From: Chimonanthus salicifolius
Taxonomy: Eukaryota; Streptophyta; Magnoliopsida; Laurales; Calycanthaceae
Assembly: GCA_013350335.1 (NCBI GenBank)
Contig: CM023538.1
Location: forward strand, 45,564,201 to 45,628,200
Direction of reading: 5' to 3'
DNA: 64,000 nucleotides
Made by a program: the position numbers and the translations under genes. The notes beneath the pieces are model-generated. The model did not search any database, had not been told where the DNA came from, and saw nothing but the letters and a program-made list of their open reading frames with translations. This document shows positions 34,044-45,389 of the stretch, piece by piece (within the stretch, counting starts at the first letter, position 1; every line of letters starts with the position of its first letter).

Positions 34044-34107
34044 AGCTCGGCCCGGCCCAAGCCCGATCCAGCAGCTCGGCCCGGTCCAAGCCCGATCCAA
34101 CAGCTCG
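34044..34107 (+). repeat. 29-bp GC-rich tandem repeat, left part
   Basis: Units of 'agctcggcccggcccaagcc' + 'cgatccagc'. The array continues at 37937-38040 beyond the inserted LTR, about six units before insertion. The TSD gctcg of that insertion is part of the unit. Confidence 0.85.
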
Positions 34108-37100
34108 TGTAATAACCCGACCTGATTTTTCGGGATTTTAGAGTTTTGGTGGCAGTTGGAGGAGTGTAGGCCCCGCGGTGGGCCTTGGTTTGCCCGATCT
34201 CGAGTTCGAAGACTCGGGGCATTTTGGTAATTTCACATTATTGTGTACTTTGTCAAAGAAAAATATTTTAAAATCACACGTTTTCTCTCCGATGTTTGCC
34301 GCTTAATTTATATCGGATTTTAAATTGTTTTCAAAAGCTTGAGATTTTAAATTTTTTGGAAAAAAAAAATAATAATAAAAATATTTAAATAGTTAAACCT
34401 TAACCCTAAACCCTAGCCTATGTTTTTTTTCCCCCCTTTCCCGCAGCACTGTAGCACATTTGCTACAGTGCCGCTGCCCCCAAATCCCTCCCGTTTTCCC
34501 TCTGTCTTCTTCCCTTTTCTTTCATCTTCTTCCTAGCAAACCCTAACCCTAAAACCCCCGCCGCCTCCGCCACTCCTTTCTCTCTCTCGACCCCCCTCTC
34601 TTCTTCCTCTCTCGCATATCTCTCCCCTCTCGACCTCGACTTCTTCTTCTTCTTCTTCTTCTTCATTTTTCTTTCTTCTCTTTCTTAACCCTAAGTGTCG
34701 CCGCCACCATCTCTTCGATCTCTCTTCTCTCCCGTCGCCGCTCCACCTCGACTCGCCCCTTCTCGCCTTTCGGATTTGCTCATCGCCGTCGTCCGGCATT
34801 GATCTCGTTGGGCCGAGGTACCCTCTCATCTTCCTTTTCTCCTTTTCCCTATTTCCTCTGGTTTTCCCTTCTTTTCCTTCTTCTTTTCCCAGTGTTCCTT
34901 GGCTGGGTGCTGAGCCAACTCAGTCGAGTCACTGAGTTGACTCGGCTGGGTTCGTTTCTGGGCTTTGGTAACCCAGGCCCAGCTCGGCTCCCTTTCGGGC
35001 CTTTCTTGGCCCAGTTCGGCCCAGCCTTCCGCCCGACCCGACCCGATTTCATGCCCGACCCAGTTCGGCCCGGCCCGTTTTCAGGCCCAGCCCGTTTCGA
35101 CCCAGTTTCGGGCCCGACCCGATTTCAAACCAAATTTTCCAGTTTCGGGCTCAGTTTTGAGCTCGGTCCAATTTTGGACCCAGTTTTCAGTTTCGGGCCC
35201 ACTTCAGTTCGGTTTGGGCCCGACTAGCTTTCGGGCCCGTTTTTGATCCAGACTTAGTTTTGACTCTTTTTACCCGGTCACTTATCCTTGTGCTTTGTTT
35301 CAACTGATCAAACTTCCTTCAACCTAGCGGACTCGTTTTCTCGCATTGGATTTCAAGGACACACACAGGTGAGTGAACTTATCATTGTTTTTAGCATGCA
35401 TCTATGCATATTACTATTATATTCGATGTGCGGGTACGGAATACGGCGAATGGGGGTCCCCAGTATTACGAGCCACTCGGCAAGGGAACTGTTGATACTA
35501 TTATGTGGCGGGTCCCCATCCGGATGTATTCATATCCAATGCCTGCAGAGGCAATACGAATTGATTATTTAAGGTCATGATTGATTGATTGTGTGGTGAC
35601 ATGATTGGAATTTATTTTGGTTGATAATATGCTAAGATGTCAGCATGTGAATATGTAATATGTAGTAGTATATGTCTGATTATGGTGCAACGTATTCTGT
35701 TGATAATGTACCATTTGATCATGTGATAATTAGTTTGGACTGCTAGACGTTATAACATGCTTGGACGTTAACATGTCAACTAGTGATAAATAGTGATGCA
35801 TATACCTGATTATTATGTGACGAACTATGTTAATGGCATGTGCAAGTGTAGAGTTAATTATGCATACATATAACTAACGTATGTGGGATACCGGTGGCGT
35901 ATGGGTACTAGGCCACATCAGGGTCTAGAGACTCCCCCTAGCTTGTCGGATAGTTAGGGTGGGCATGTTATGTGGGACCGCGCCGTGGATGCGTGGTTGG
36001 GATGTGGACTCCCTTGTGATTGGAATCGGGTAGTTGTACCCCTGTATGGGTCAAATGAGCGGTCTATCTTGTGTTTCTCAGACACACCTATGAGAGAGGT
36101 GTCGTCTGATTTAGATAACAAGGTGCCTGGGAGTCCCAGATAAGGACTAACTGGGAAGTAATTATGTTAATCCTATATAGGCCATCAAGCTGAATGTTGG
36201 TTCACCCAAGGTAGCCTTAGAAGGCCTTTGCGGTTCCGATACCCGAATGTGCGACGGATGATGGTGATTCCCCGGATGACCGAGTAGGTTGAGGAGGTGC
36301 TCGCCTAGGTCGAGGGACGATGCGGTGAGGGACAACTCCCGCTCGTATGGTTTGTGATTCCCTGGATGACCGAGTAGGATGAGGAGGTGCTCGCGAGGTC
36401 GAAGGAGGATGCGGTGAGGGACAGCTCCCGCTAGTATGGTTTGTGATTCCTTGGATGACCAAGTAGGCTGAGGAGGTGCTCGCCTAGGTTGAGGGACGAT
36501 ACAGTGAGGGACAGCTCCCGCTGGTATGGTTTGTGATTCCCTGGGTGACCGAGTAGGCTGAGGAGGTGCTTACCTAGGTCGAAGGACGATGCGGTGAGGG
36601 ACAGCTCCCGCTTGTATGGCTTGTGATTGCCTGGATGACCGAGTAGGCTGAGGAGGTGCTCGCCTAAGTCGAGGGACGATGCGGTGAGGGACAGCTCCCG
36701 CTGGTATGGTTTGTGATTCCCTGGATGATCGAGTAGACTGAGGAGGTGCTCACATAGGTCGAGGGACGATGCGGTAAGGGACAGCTCCCACTGGTATGGT
36801 CTGTGATTCCCCGGATGACCGAGTAGGCTGAGGATGTGCTCGCCCGCTCATTGATCGAGGGATGGTGCGATGTGATGTGATGAGATATTCCAGGCTAGGA
36901 CACCTGTATGGTGGGGACAACCTGTGGTGCGAGGTGGTAGTGTGTTTACCCGCGGCTATGGTATTGGGGTTCATCGTTGAGACTTGTGTTGTGGGTGTTG
37001 ACTCACCAGAAATTTATGGACGCCTAACGAGTGAGTTTGGCCGGCTCACTCGGTAGAAGACCTATAGAATTCTGTGGGAGGTGGATACATCAGTCATGTG

Positions 37101-37936
37101 GAGACCAGCATATAGGGTCCAAGGTTATGGGTTTGATTATCGAGACTCTAGTGCTCGGTTGAGGAGACCATGGATGATTTTGGTTGGCAGTCCGTTGAGG
37201 ACTGGTGAGGTAGTTACTCCTGTGTGGTAGTCAGTTTAGGACTCTAGTGAGTCCGATTCTTGGGTTGGTCGTGGTATGCGTGCTGGTTGTCATGAGAGAG
37301 TTATAAGTCTAGTCAAGGAGGAGGGATCTTGACCCGGTTGGAGGTCAGTCTGTGTACCCGAGGACGGATGAACTACGACGAATGCATTGAGCTGGTTAGA
37401 GGATGCACTAGTGGCCCGACTGATGTGGGTCTCTGTGTTAGGGGTAGGGCACCCGCTTGCATAGTCATGCATGTAAACTCCATAGACATTGATATGTTTA
37501 TATGATCATATATATACATAGTGTATGTTGGGTGACATTTGACGCGAGTGTTACCCTCACTGGGCATGTAGAGCTCACCCCTTGCCTCACAGATATTCCA
37601 TAGAGGGATGGTCGACGGGACCCTCAATCGGACTTTGGGCGTAGAACTGCAGCTTTGTACTTATCATGGTTTTATCTTGTAATCGGAAATTGCTAATGTA
37701 TTTGAGATATGTGTACATTTCACTAAGTTGGATGAATGTAATAATATGATGATGTTATAATTTGTAATTCTGATTGATGCTTACGGTTTTTGACTTATTG
37801 GCGGGTTGCTATGGTTAGTGTGGGTTGCAGGAGCGGCGTCTCCCATTTTAAAAAAAAAAGTATCTGAAATTGTATTGGATCGGTTTTAGGAGTTCGTATC
37901 AGTTTTAACGTGCCCGTAGCGGGACTGGTCGTTACA
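34108..37936 (+). mobile_element. Solo LTR nested in the long LTR
   Basis: 3829 bp, starts TGTAATAACCCGACCTG, ends GTCGTTACA, with a perfect TSD gctcg (34103-34107, 37937-37941). It shares the layout of its host LTR: 'gatttt.gggattttagag' near the start, a CT-rich part with (ctt)n at 34640-34665, 'acacacaggtgagtgaactt' at about 35359 (host: 'cacacaagtgagaggactta' at 38301) and 'actgggcatgtagagctcac' at 37559. No coding domains. So one LTR inserted into a relative. Confidence 0.85.
36266..36855 (+). repeat. 90-bp tandem repeat array
   Basis: Six and a half units start at 36266, 36356, 36445, 36535, 36625, 36715 and 36805 (period 90, once 89). The unit has 'gattccctggatgaccgagt' and 'gtgagggacagctcccgct'. 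It lies in the 3' half of the solo LTR. Minus-strand open frames here repeat the unit and are not genes. Confidence 0.92.
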
Positions 37937-38040
37937 GCTCGGCCCGGCTCAAGCCCGATCCAGCAGCTCGGCCCGGCCCAAGCCCGATCCAACAGCTCGG
38001 CCCGGCTCAAGCCCGATCCAGCAGCTCGGCCCGGCCCAAG
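37937..38040 (+). repeat. 29-bp GC-rich tandem repeat, right part
   Basis: Continuation of the array at 34044-34107, split by the solo LTR. It starts with the second copy of the gctcg TSD. Confidence 0.85.
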
Positions 38041-39035
38041 CCCAGTTCTAGGCCGGCCCAGGCCCGTTTCAGGTCCACTTCAGGCTCACTTCCAGCGTGT
38101 TTTGGAGATCTTTTCTCGAGTGCTTCTGGATCTTCTTTAGCTCGTCCCAGCCAGTTCACAGGACCGTTCTCAACCGTTTCAGTCGTTTTTGCTGGACCAC
38201 CATAGTTTTGCAGAACCGCCCCAGTTTCTCGAGCTCGGTAGCCCGTGCGCAGCCTCCTTCAATCCTTCGACCGGTTTTCTTCACTCGGATTTCGAAAGTG
38301 CACACAAGTGAGAGGACTTATCACGGTTTTAGCATGCATTGCATATACCAAATATGTACTTCCGGACATGGAATGATTCGAATGGGACCCTCTAATTATT
38401 AAGCCACTCGGTAAGGGTGAACCGCTGAGAATGATCATGTGGAGAAGGGTCTATTCGAGTGCACTCTTGTCCGCCATACGTTATTGTGAGAAACTTTAAT
38501 TGGATAAATTGATATCGAATATGAAACTTGGAAAATGCTGATAATACTTTGAGTGTTTATTTATAAGATGCAAATGCAATCATGTTGAACATAAAGAGGT
38601 GTGTTTAAGTAACTCGTTGTGTGCTTTTGAATCGCATGATGATGCATGATGTTGATCTTAATTAGTTATGTTAGAATATGCTTATATTGTTATACACGCT
38701 TATGTCGTTTATATAGCTATAATATTCGAATGAATTCATGATGAGAATAGGCTATGTGTTGTATGTCAAACATGATGCTTGAGACTTAGCGATAACGAGT
38801 TATGTGTCTATCCATAACATGTGAATGAATTTATGTTGAGAGTCTACTTATAGTATGTGAATGAGACCATGATGTACATGGGGTTTGTGTTTTGAGACCT
38901 TACTACATGCATATGTTGTTGTACATGTTTATGTTCTTATACATGATTATGAAATCATGTGCATACGTAAGAGGTAAACCACAACGGACAGTGTACCGTC
39001 GGGTATTGAGATGGAGGATCTTTTATGTGTATACA

Positions 39036-39181
39036 TAGGGCTGCAACTCGGGTCGGGCGGGCCGGGTTTTAATAAACCCAACCCTAACCCGACTCACACT
39101 ACATTGAACCCAACCCGACCCGACCCAAATCAAAAACCCGATTTAGTGAACCCATCCCGACCCAAGATTGTAATACCCTTA
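39036..39181 (+). mobile_element. Left half of inner hAT MITE
   Basis: Terminal repeat plus subterminal 'cccaacccgaccc' motifs typical of plant hAT MITEs. Split by the SIRE-like element at the TSD cctta (39177-39181); the right half follows each LTR copy (41263-41322 and 49064-49123). Confidence 0.8.
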
Positions 39182-41262
39182 TGTTGGTCAAGCTAGATTG
39201 TCCTAGAGGGGGGTGAATAGGACAATTGCGGAATTTTAATTTTCTTTAAATCTTTGGTCAATTAAAATTGGGTCTTTACTAATTAATCCAATTGATCTTG
39301 CAAAATATTGAGATTTACAATAAATAATGAATATGAAGTAAAATCTCAACAAACACAATTTCACCAAACAAGTGTGCTAGAAATATAGGAAATAAACACA
39401 AATGCACAAAGTAAAGTGAGGAGGTGAGAAGAAATGAAAAAATCTTAACACAAGGATTTTTACGTGGTTCGGCAACCTTGCCTACATCCACGCCTCAAGT
39501 ACACCACTTGAGGATTCCACTAACTTTCTCCTTCACGGGTGGAGAACAAACCTATTACAACCCTTGATCTCTTTCACGGGTGAAGATCGAACCTTTACAA
39601 CACTTGACCTTTTTCACTAGTCAAGATTTGACTGATGACATACAAGAGAATACTTCTCTTGAGATTTCACAAGGGTTACACCAACCCTTTACAATTTTCT
39701 CAATAAATAATGGAAAGAATAGTTTTTGAGAAATACCAAGAACACTAGCCTCGAGTTGCTTGAAGTAACTTCGGCGTGCTCTTGAATGTCCTTCTCCTTG
39801 CTATGCTCCTTGGTGATAAGTAGATGCTCCGTTGAATATCAAACCAAAGATTAGGAGAAGAGGTTTAGGGAAGATAAATGGTTTTCCTATGAGAACAATC
39901 TATCCCTAAAGGTTCTCTTAAATACACACTCAAGAGTGAGCCTAAGATGCTCAAGATTTGCCTATGAGAGCTTTGAGTGTGAATGAGATAGAGCTCAAGA
40001 ACTTTGGTAATCTAACTATGGAGATTTAGTGCTCTTGAAATGATTGGGAGTCTTGGAGAATATTAGAGATGATTTTTCTCATAAAGAATCAACCTTTGGC
40101 ATGCCCTAAGGTCATACATTTAAAGCCCTCTTGAAAATATGGCCGTTGGAAGTCGAAATCACAAGAATAGAGCCGTTAAAAACTTCCCGTTGCGATTTAA
40201 GTCGACTGAACATAAGATTCAGTCGACTGAAATGCTCAGAAATGACCGTTGAAACATCTGAGCATAATTCAGCCGACTGAAATAAAGATGAAGTCGACTG
40301 AAACATTTTCAGTCGACTGAAACTCGCCTGAGGCTGAAAAGACGAATCTACAGAACATTCAGTCGACTGGAACATGAATTCAGCCGACTGAAATGCCCAG
40401 AAATGACCTTTGAAACATCTGAGCATAATTCCGCCGACTGAAATAAAGATTCAGTCGACTGAAACATAAATTCAGCCGACTGAAACATAAATTCAGCCGA
40501 CTGAAACATAAATTCAGCCGACTGAAACATAAATTCAGCCGACTGAATCTCGGCAGTTTTGTACACTTCCACTAAAATGACCATAACTTGGATTTTCGAA
40601 CTCGGTTTTGGGAGTTCTTAGGGTCGTTGGAAAGCTCATTGAGAGATCTATCTACTCACCAAATTTGGTTCAATTTGAGATCCATTTGATACCTCAAATA
40701 ATCTCTCAAATTGAGAGTATATGACAAAACTGTTTTGATATGTTTTGCACCCTTTAATTGAAATGCTCATAACTTGAGCTATACATTTCCAAATTGGGTG
40801 TTCTTGGACTTTTTGAAAAGCTCTTTTAGTGTTCCATCAAATCATTAAAATTTTACTAATATTTGGAAATATTTGATGGAAGAAAAAACTTGCCCAAAAT
40901 AGAGCAAAAATCACCTAACCTAAGAAATCCAAATTAGTCCAACTAAATTCTAAGTTATGGATTCTAAGGTTTGTCCCAATGGTAATTCTAGGTCTTCTAA
41001 GTCATTCCTAAGGTCTAAATACCTGTTTTGGTTGATATTCATGAAGTTCTTCCGATTTCGGTGCAGTACCTTCCAAATGACGTGTCTTCTAGAACTTCAA
41101 ACTTGATTTGACTATATAGGTCTTCCAGAGGCACGGTCTTGACACCCGAACAAGGTCACGACAAGTCACCCAAATTGACAACTCATGACTCAGTGGGACA
41201 CAGTCACGGAATTGACAACTCAGTCTGACTCAAGGGAGGCAGATTTAACTTTTAAGCCAACA
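39182..41262 (-). repeat. SIRE-like LTR, left copy
   Basis: 2081 bp, plus-strand ends TGTTGGTCAAGC...TTTTAAGCCAACA, so both ends carry TGTTGG/CCAACA. It is flanked by cctta on both sides (39177-39181, 41263-41267), which is what a solo LTR would show. It is about 99% like the right copy by eye and of equal length. Confidence 0.92.
40457..40540. repeat. 21-bp GCCGACTGAA array, left LTR
   Basis: Four direct units 'gactgaaacataaattcagc' + 'c', within a wider field (40198-40550) of 'ttcagtcgactgaa', a perfect 14-bp palindrome, and variants. The right LTR has three units at the same place. Confidence 0.9.
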
Positions 41263-41322
41263 CCTTAACCCAACCCGACCTGACCCTTAACTCGACAAAA
41301 CCCGACCCGAGTTACAGCCCTA

Positions 41323-41511
41323 GGTGCTGGTAAGACTACTCTAATGGATGTTCTAGCAGGAAGGAAAACTGGTGGATATATAGAAGGAAGGATCACCTTA
41401 TCTGGCTACCCAAAGAAACAAGAAATCTTTGCTCGCATATCTGGATACTGTGAACAAAATGACATCCACACTCCCCATGTTACCGTTTACGAATCTCTCC
41501 TATTCTCTGCA
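41323..41511 (+). pseudogene. PDR-type ABCG transporter fragment, copy 1
   Basis: Reads [20 protein letters not shown], then [40 protein letters not shown] and FSA. This is the second nucleotide-binding domain of plant full-size ABCG (pleiotropic drug resistance) transporters: end of Walker A (GKTT) through the Q-loop region (YCEQNDIH). The family sequence stops at 41511 and the frame runs on through foreign sequence to a stop at 41587-41589. It begins exactly at the hAT end at 41322. About 63 codons of a ~1400-residue protein: a captured, non-functional piece. Confidence 0.93.
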
Positions 41512-41814
41512 TCGAAAATGGATACCATGGAAAGGTACAAAGGAAGAGATCATGCACGAAATCTGAGCAGAATCAGAGAGGAGAAATAAAAATTTAAAGA
41601 AAGAAGAAAAGGAAAGCAAGGATGAGAAGCGCACGAATCTCAAATCTTTAGAAATAATGTAAGATTTGCCCATTCCAAAAAATACTAGATGGAACAAGAA
41701 ATTGGCTGCGATGAGTAAAAGTCCAGATGGGAAAAATAAAAAAAAAAAGAATGATTTCTATACCTTGACAGAGAAAAATCCGTCATGATTGAAGAGAAAG
41801 TGTCGATTTTAAAC
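41512..41814 (-). other. Unknown captured segment, copy 1
   Basis: Read on the minus strand it looks like a short first exon (an ATG at about 41788, MTDFSLSR, donor aag|gtatag at about 41764) followed by an intron ending 'tttcgatgcag' at about 41511-41516. The source gene cannot be named. The exon reading is tentative; the repeat at 49313-49616 is certain. Confidence 0.4.
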
Positions 41815-41921
41815 TTAGATGAGTTCAAATACATGCCAAGTATAGAAATAAAATATTACAATAAACTCAATACATTTGGACATGGCTTCATGAAGTTTGA
41901 AGACTTGAAGGTACATGGCAG

Positions 41922-42319
41922 CTCCCCCTTAGAATATGCCTGTGATATTCCTATAAACACAACATAAATTGCATATTCTTGGTGGAAAGTGATCTCCCCA
42001 ATGGTTAGTGATAATAAGCAATATGTGTTCAATTTTAAAACATGTCTTAAAATCACAATTGCTCCCCCTATCTTTGATACCAATATTGAATTTTTGTTTC
42101 TCCCCCAATCTTCATGTATTGACCCTTCAAAAGTTTTCTCTCATGAAAATATTTGTGTCTCCAGTATTTTAATATTTCTCCCCCTTTTTGTTAAAAATTG
42201 ACAAAGGGCCATGTTAAGTATGTTATATGGAGCACAAGTTGGAAATGATCATTTGAATAAGTATAACCTCCCAAGGTTATCATAAACCTTGTCAAATAAG
42301 TATTCACATTTACTCCCCC
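41922..42319 (-). other. Five polypurine-tract-like motifs
   Basis: ggggag motifs (plus-strand ctccccc) at 41922, 42062, 42100, 42178 and 42313. The one at 42178-42200 reads TTTTTAACAAAAAGGGGGAG on the minus strand, a text characteristic of SIRE/Maximus-lineage elements, which are known for repeated purine tracts before the 3' LTR. Confidence 0.7.
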
Positions 42320-45300
42320 TTAATGTTGGAGAGTGACAAAGGTCTAGAGGTGCATGACATAACATCTCATCATTCATCTAAACAAATACAACTATATAAG
42401 GTCAAGTATAGTGAGTGATGTTAAGATAATGACATATTCCCTAAAAGGTATATGATATGACTATAAGCATAGGGAAGGGGAGGAAGGAGAGAGAGGGAAA
42501 GCCAATGGTATTTTCATGATCATTCCAAGTGATACCATATATGGATAGAGATTTAACTTTTAAATCCCATTAATGATACTACTATGATCATTTTAATGGT
42601 CCTACAAGTTCTCTTAATGTTCTATGGTTATGAACTGAGGCCAAATTTGTCATTTGTGGACTTACACAGATTTTTAATGTATTCAATGGTGTAAATCTGA
42701 GGCCAACAATGAATTTGATACCAAATGAAACACAATGATATATATATTTGCCAAAATAAAAATGTCATAAATTTTCAAAACTAATATGATTATGTACGAC
42801 ATTCGGAGAAATGCATCACAAGTGTACATGGGTAAGTGATGACACATTTTGACAAGACATACATGTACATAGGGATATTCAAGCATTCATACTTCCATGG
42901 AATAACGAACATATACCAATCATGCATATCATCATGATAGCAATTGTAAGACACACCATTTTCCACAAATACATTAAATTGATTAGCCACATATAAACAT
43001 AAGTATTTGGGAAGGCCAAATTTAAAAAAAAAAACAAAACACTATGCATGCTAAAGAGGAGGGAATAACTCATGCAGTTTTTCCATGAAAGGAACTTATG
43101 AGTGATCACAACATGAATTACAAAGTGCACAAATAAAGAACATAGTTCATGAGAGCATGAAGAATTCAACCAAGCCAAGAAAAAGCTAAAACTAAATCTG
43201 TATGGTTTTCAAGAAGTATAGGTTGATCTTCACACAACAAGGATTATGCATAATTAATTACCAATGCAAGCACAAATGCATCAATCCAATAAACTAAGTC
43301 CATTCAATAAATCATGCACCAATGAGCGAACAATGAATGAACAAATTCCATGTCCTTGGAAATGAATTAAGCATTGGAAGATGGAGGCTCTTTTCACCCA
43401 CTAAATTTTCCAAGGTGTGCTGTCCTTACCTTTTTGAGAACACAATGCACCAAGTCTTTAAGCACAAGGACCACTTAACCAATATGGCTTTCATAATGCC
43501 AATCAATTCAGATTTTGGCAATGTCTATGTATGCTCCTTGAAAGCCAAGCCTCTATGGTACATTTATCATGCTACATTCAAATCTCTTGTGACCCACTCC
43601 CCTTTGGGTTGTCACAACACAAAGATTAGAGGTTGAATGCCCAACATGACAGATTTGGAAGAATACTATCCCATTTCTCTAATCATACTTCCATTGTCTA
43701 ATAGATTTTCCAATATAAAGCTAAACTAGAACATTGGAAAACTAGAAATTCATCCTATGAGATTTGCAAATTGAGGAATGAGATTGTGTGTGCTTGTAAT
43801 GGATGCAAGTCCACAAGACAACAAGTTTTGCACACCAACGAATGCAATGTGAGTTTATACATTCGCACAATTTTTTTGTTTGGCAATTTGATGATTCTAA
43901 CTCATGCACAAAAACATGGATCTTGGATCAAATTTGCATTTGCTAACTTAATGTTTTGATCCAAACCAATCCAAAAACCTTGGGCCTTAAAACTTACCTA
44001 TTTTAGTCAACATTGCCCATGCGTGATGTAATATGATAAGGCATTCATAAGTTTGGCAAAAACTTGGTGCTTTATGAACACAAAAATCATTGCACATAAT
44101 GTATAAAAAAAATGAGCATAGGAATGAAACCAAACACACAACCATACAATCATTTCACAAGTCATATACATATCAAGTGAATGGAAATGAAGTATGAGAA
44201 ACATATGAGACATATAATACATCATAAATAAGGTTTCAAGCAATGCCATATCCACAAACACTTTGCAAAAAAAAATCATATACACCAAGATATGCCTATG
44301 ATAGATCAAGAAACAGTGTGAGAGAGAAAATCAAAATGAGACACACAAGTGTTTGCCAACCAAACAATTTAGCTCCCACGCATACAACATGTTACTTTTC
44401 AAACATGAATACTCTAATGAAATTTAACATTTTTGTCTTGAATGGTAAGTGAATGGATTAAGTTTTTTTTTTTTTTTGAGCCTTTGATCACATTTGGATC
44501 ACCAACTTTGGTATGTCAATCCAAAGCAAAATATTATTCATACCATAGAATACACAACATTCCACAAAAAATTTATATATATAGGAACATGGAATGAAAC
44601 AAACACTTGTATGTGCACAATGTCCTCTCCCAACCAAGATATATCAATTCAAAATTAGAGATGAAAAAAAAATGAAGTAAGCACATACAAGCAAAACATG
44701 AGGCAATGCACAAAGTCCATCCATTCCCAAAAGATGACTTAACACATGGAATGAGATGACACAACATATATTCCAATAAAAGTTAAAACATAATGTGCAA
44801 GCCTACATGAGAATACATGGCATATGAAACTTATGATTCTACCAATTAAGAACATATATGCCACACAAGTATCTCGCATAAATTTCAATCCAACAATCAA
44901 AGAAGAACATGGAAAGAAAACAAGATACAAATGGTGATTCCAAAACATGAGTCAAATGTGTTAACCATACTAACAACATAACACATTTGTACAAATATTG
45001 TAGGACTTGGAATCAAAGTCCATACATGTATCACTTCAACAAGTATGATGTATACTATAGCCAGGACAAGTATAATCAAGTGTTTGCATGAGTCAATAGT
45101 TCCATATCAAAGCATATAAGTCATTTGTACTTTCCTAGGTAGTGGTGATCCAATAATTCAAATGCTAAGCAAGTATTCTACTTTAGCCTAATGATATTAC
45201 TATTAGCTCAAATTTTGGACTATAGTAGGACATGGGATCACACTCAAACATCATCAACAAGATATACGCATTAAAAACATAAATGATTAAGGCAAACATG

Positions 45301-45389
45301 AAGCATACCAAACATGACAGATTTTAATTCTACTAGATATATTTAGCAACATTGAATCTAACTCAAGTTTTAAAAAAAAATCTGAAGAT
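42320..45389. other. Non-coding body of the SIRE-like element
   Basis: AT-rich, no protease, integrase, reverse transcriptase or RNase H motifs on either strand that I can see. The short open frames on both strands have no recognisable domains. Confidence 0.6.

Larger units (their letters stand above)
41263..41814. repeat. Duplicated tail: MITE end, ABCG piece, unknown piece
   Basis: Near-identical to 49064-49616. The two copies part at 'gtcgattttaaac': on this side SIRE-like internal sequence follows (from 41815), on the other the TIP piece (from 49617). It is therefore a tandem duplication including the LTR, not part of the LTR itself. Confidence 0.85.

Noticed and set aside
33665..34222. 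185-codon open frame on the minus strand, rich in Lys/Glu/Arg
   Set aside because: It is the complement of the pyrimidine-rich promoter-like part of a long LTR; low complexity, crosses the insertion border at 34107, no domain.
36217..36974. Open frames with Pro/Arg-rich repeats on the minus strand
   Set aside because: Created by the 90-bp tandem repeat; no start context or domain.
40457..40540. Regular short repeats resembling a CRISPR array
   Set aside because: The units are directly tandem, with no unique spacers, in an LTR of a plant genome.
40112..40584. Minus-strand open frames with repeated FQSAEFM peptides (also at 48131-48385)
   Set aside because: They are translations of the 21-bp LTR array, present in both LTRs, and non-coding by position.
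41344..41589. A complete small ABC-type gene of 81 codons
   Set aside because: Only about 63 codons match the ABCG family and the rest is unrelated tail; it is a captured exon piece, duplicated at 49145-49390.
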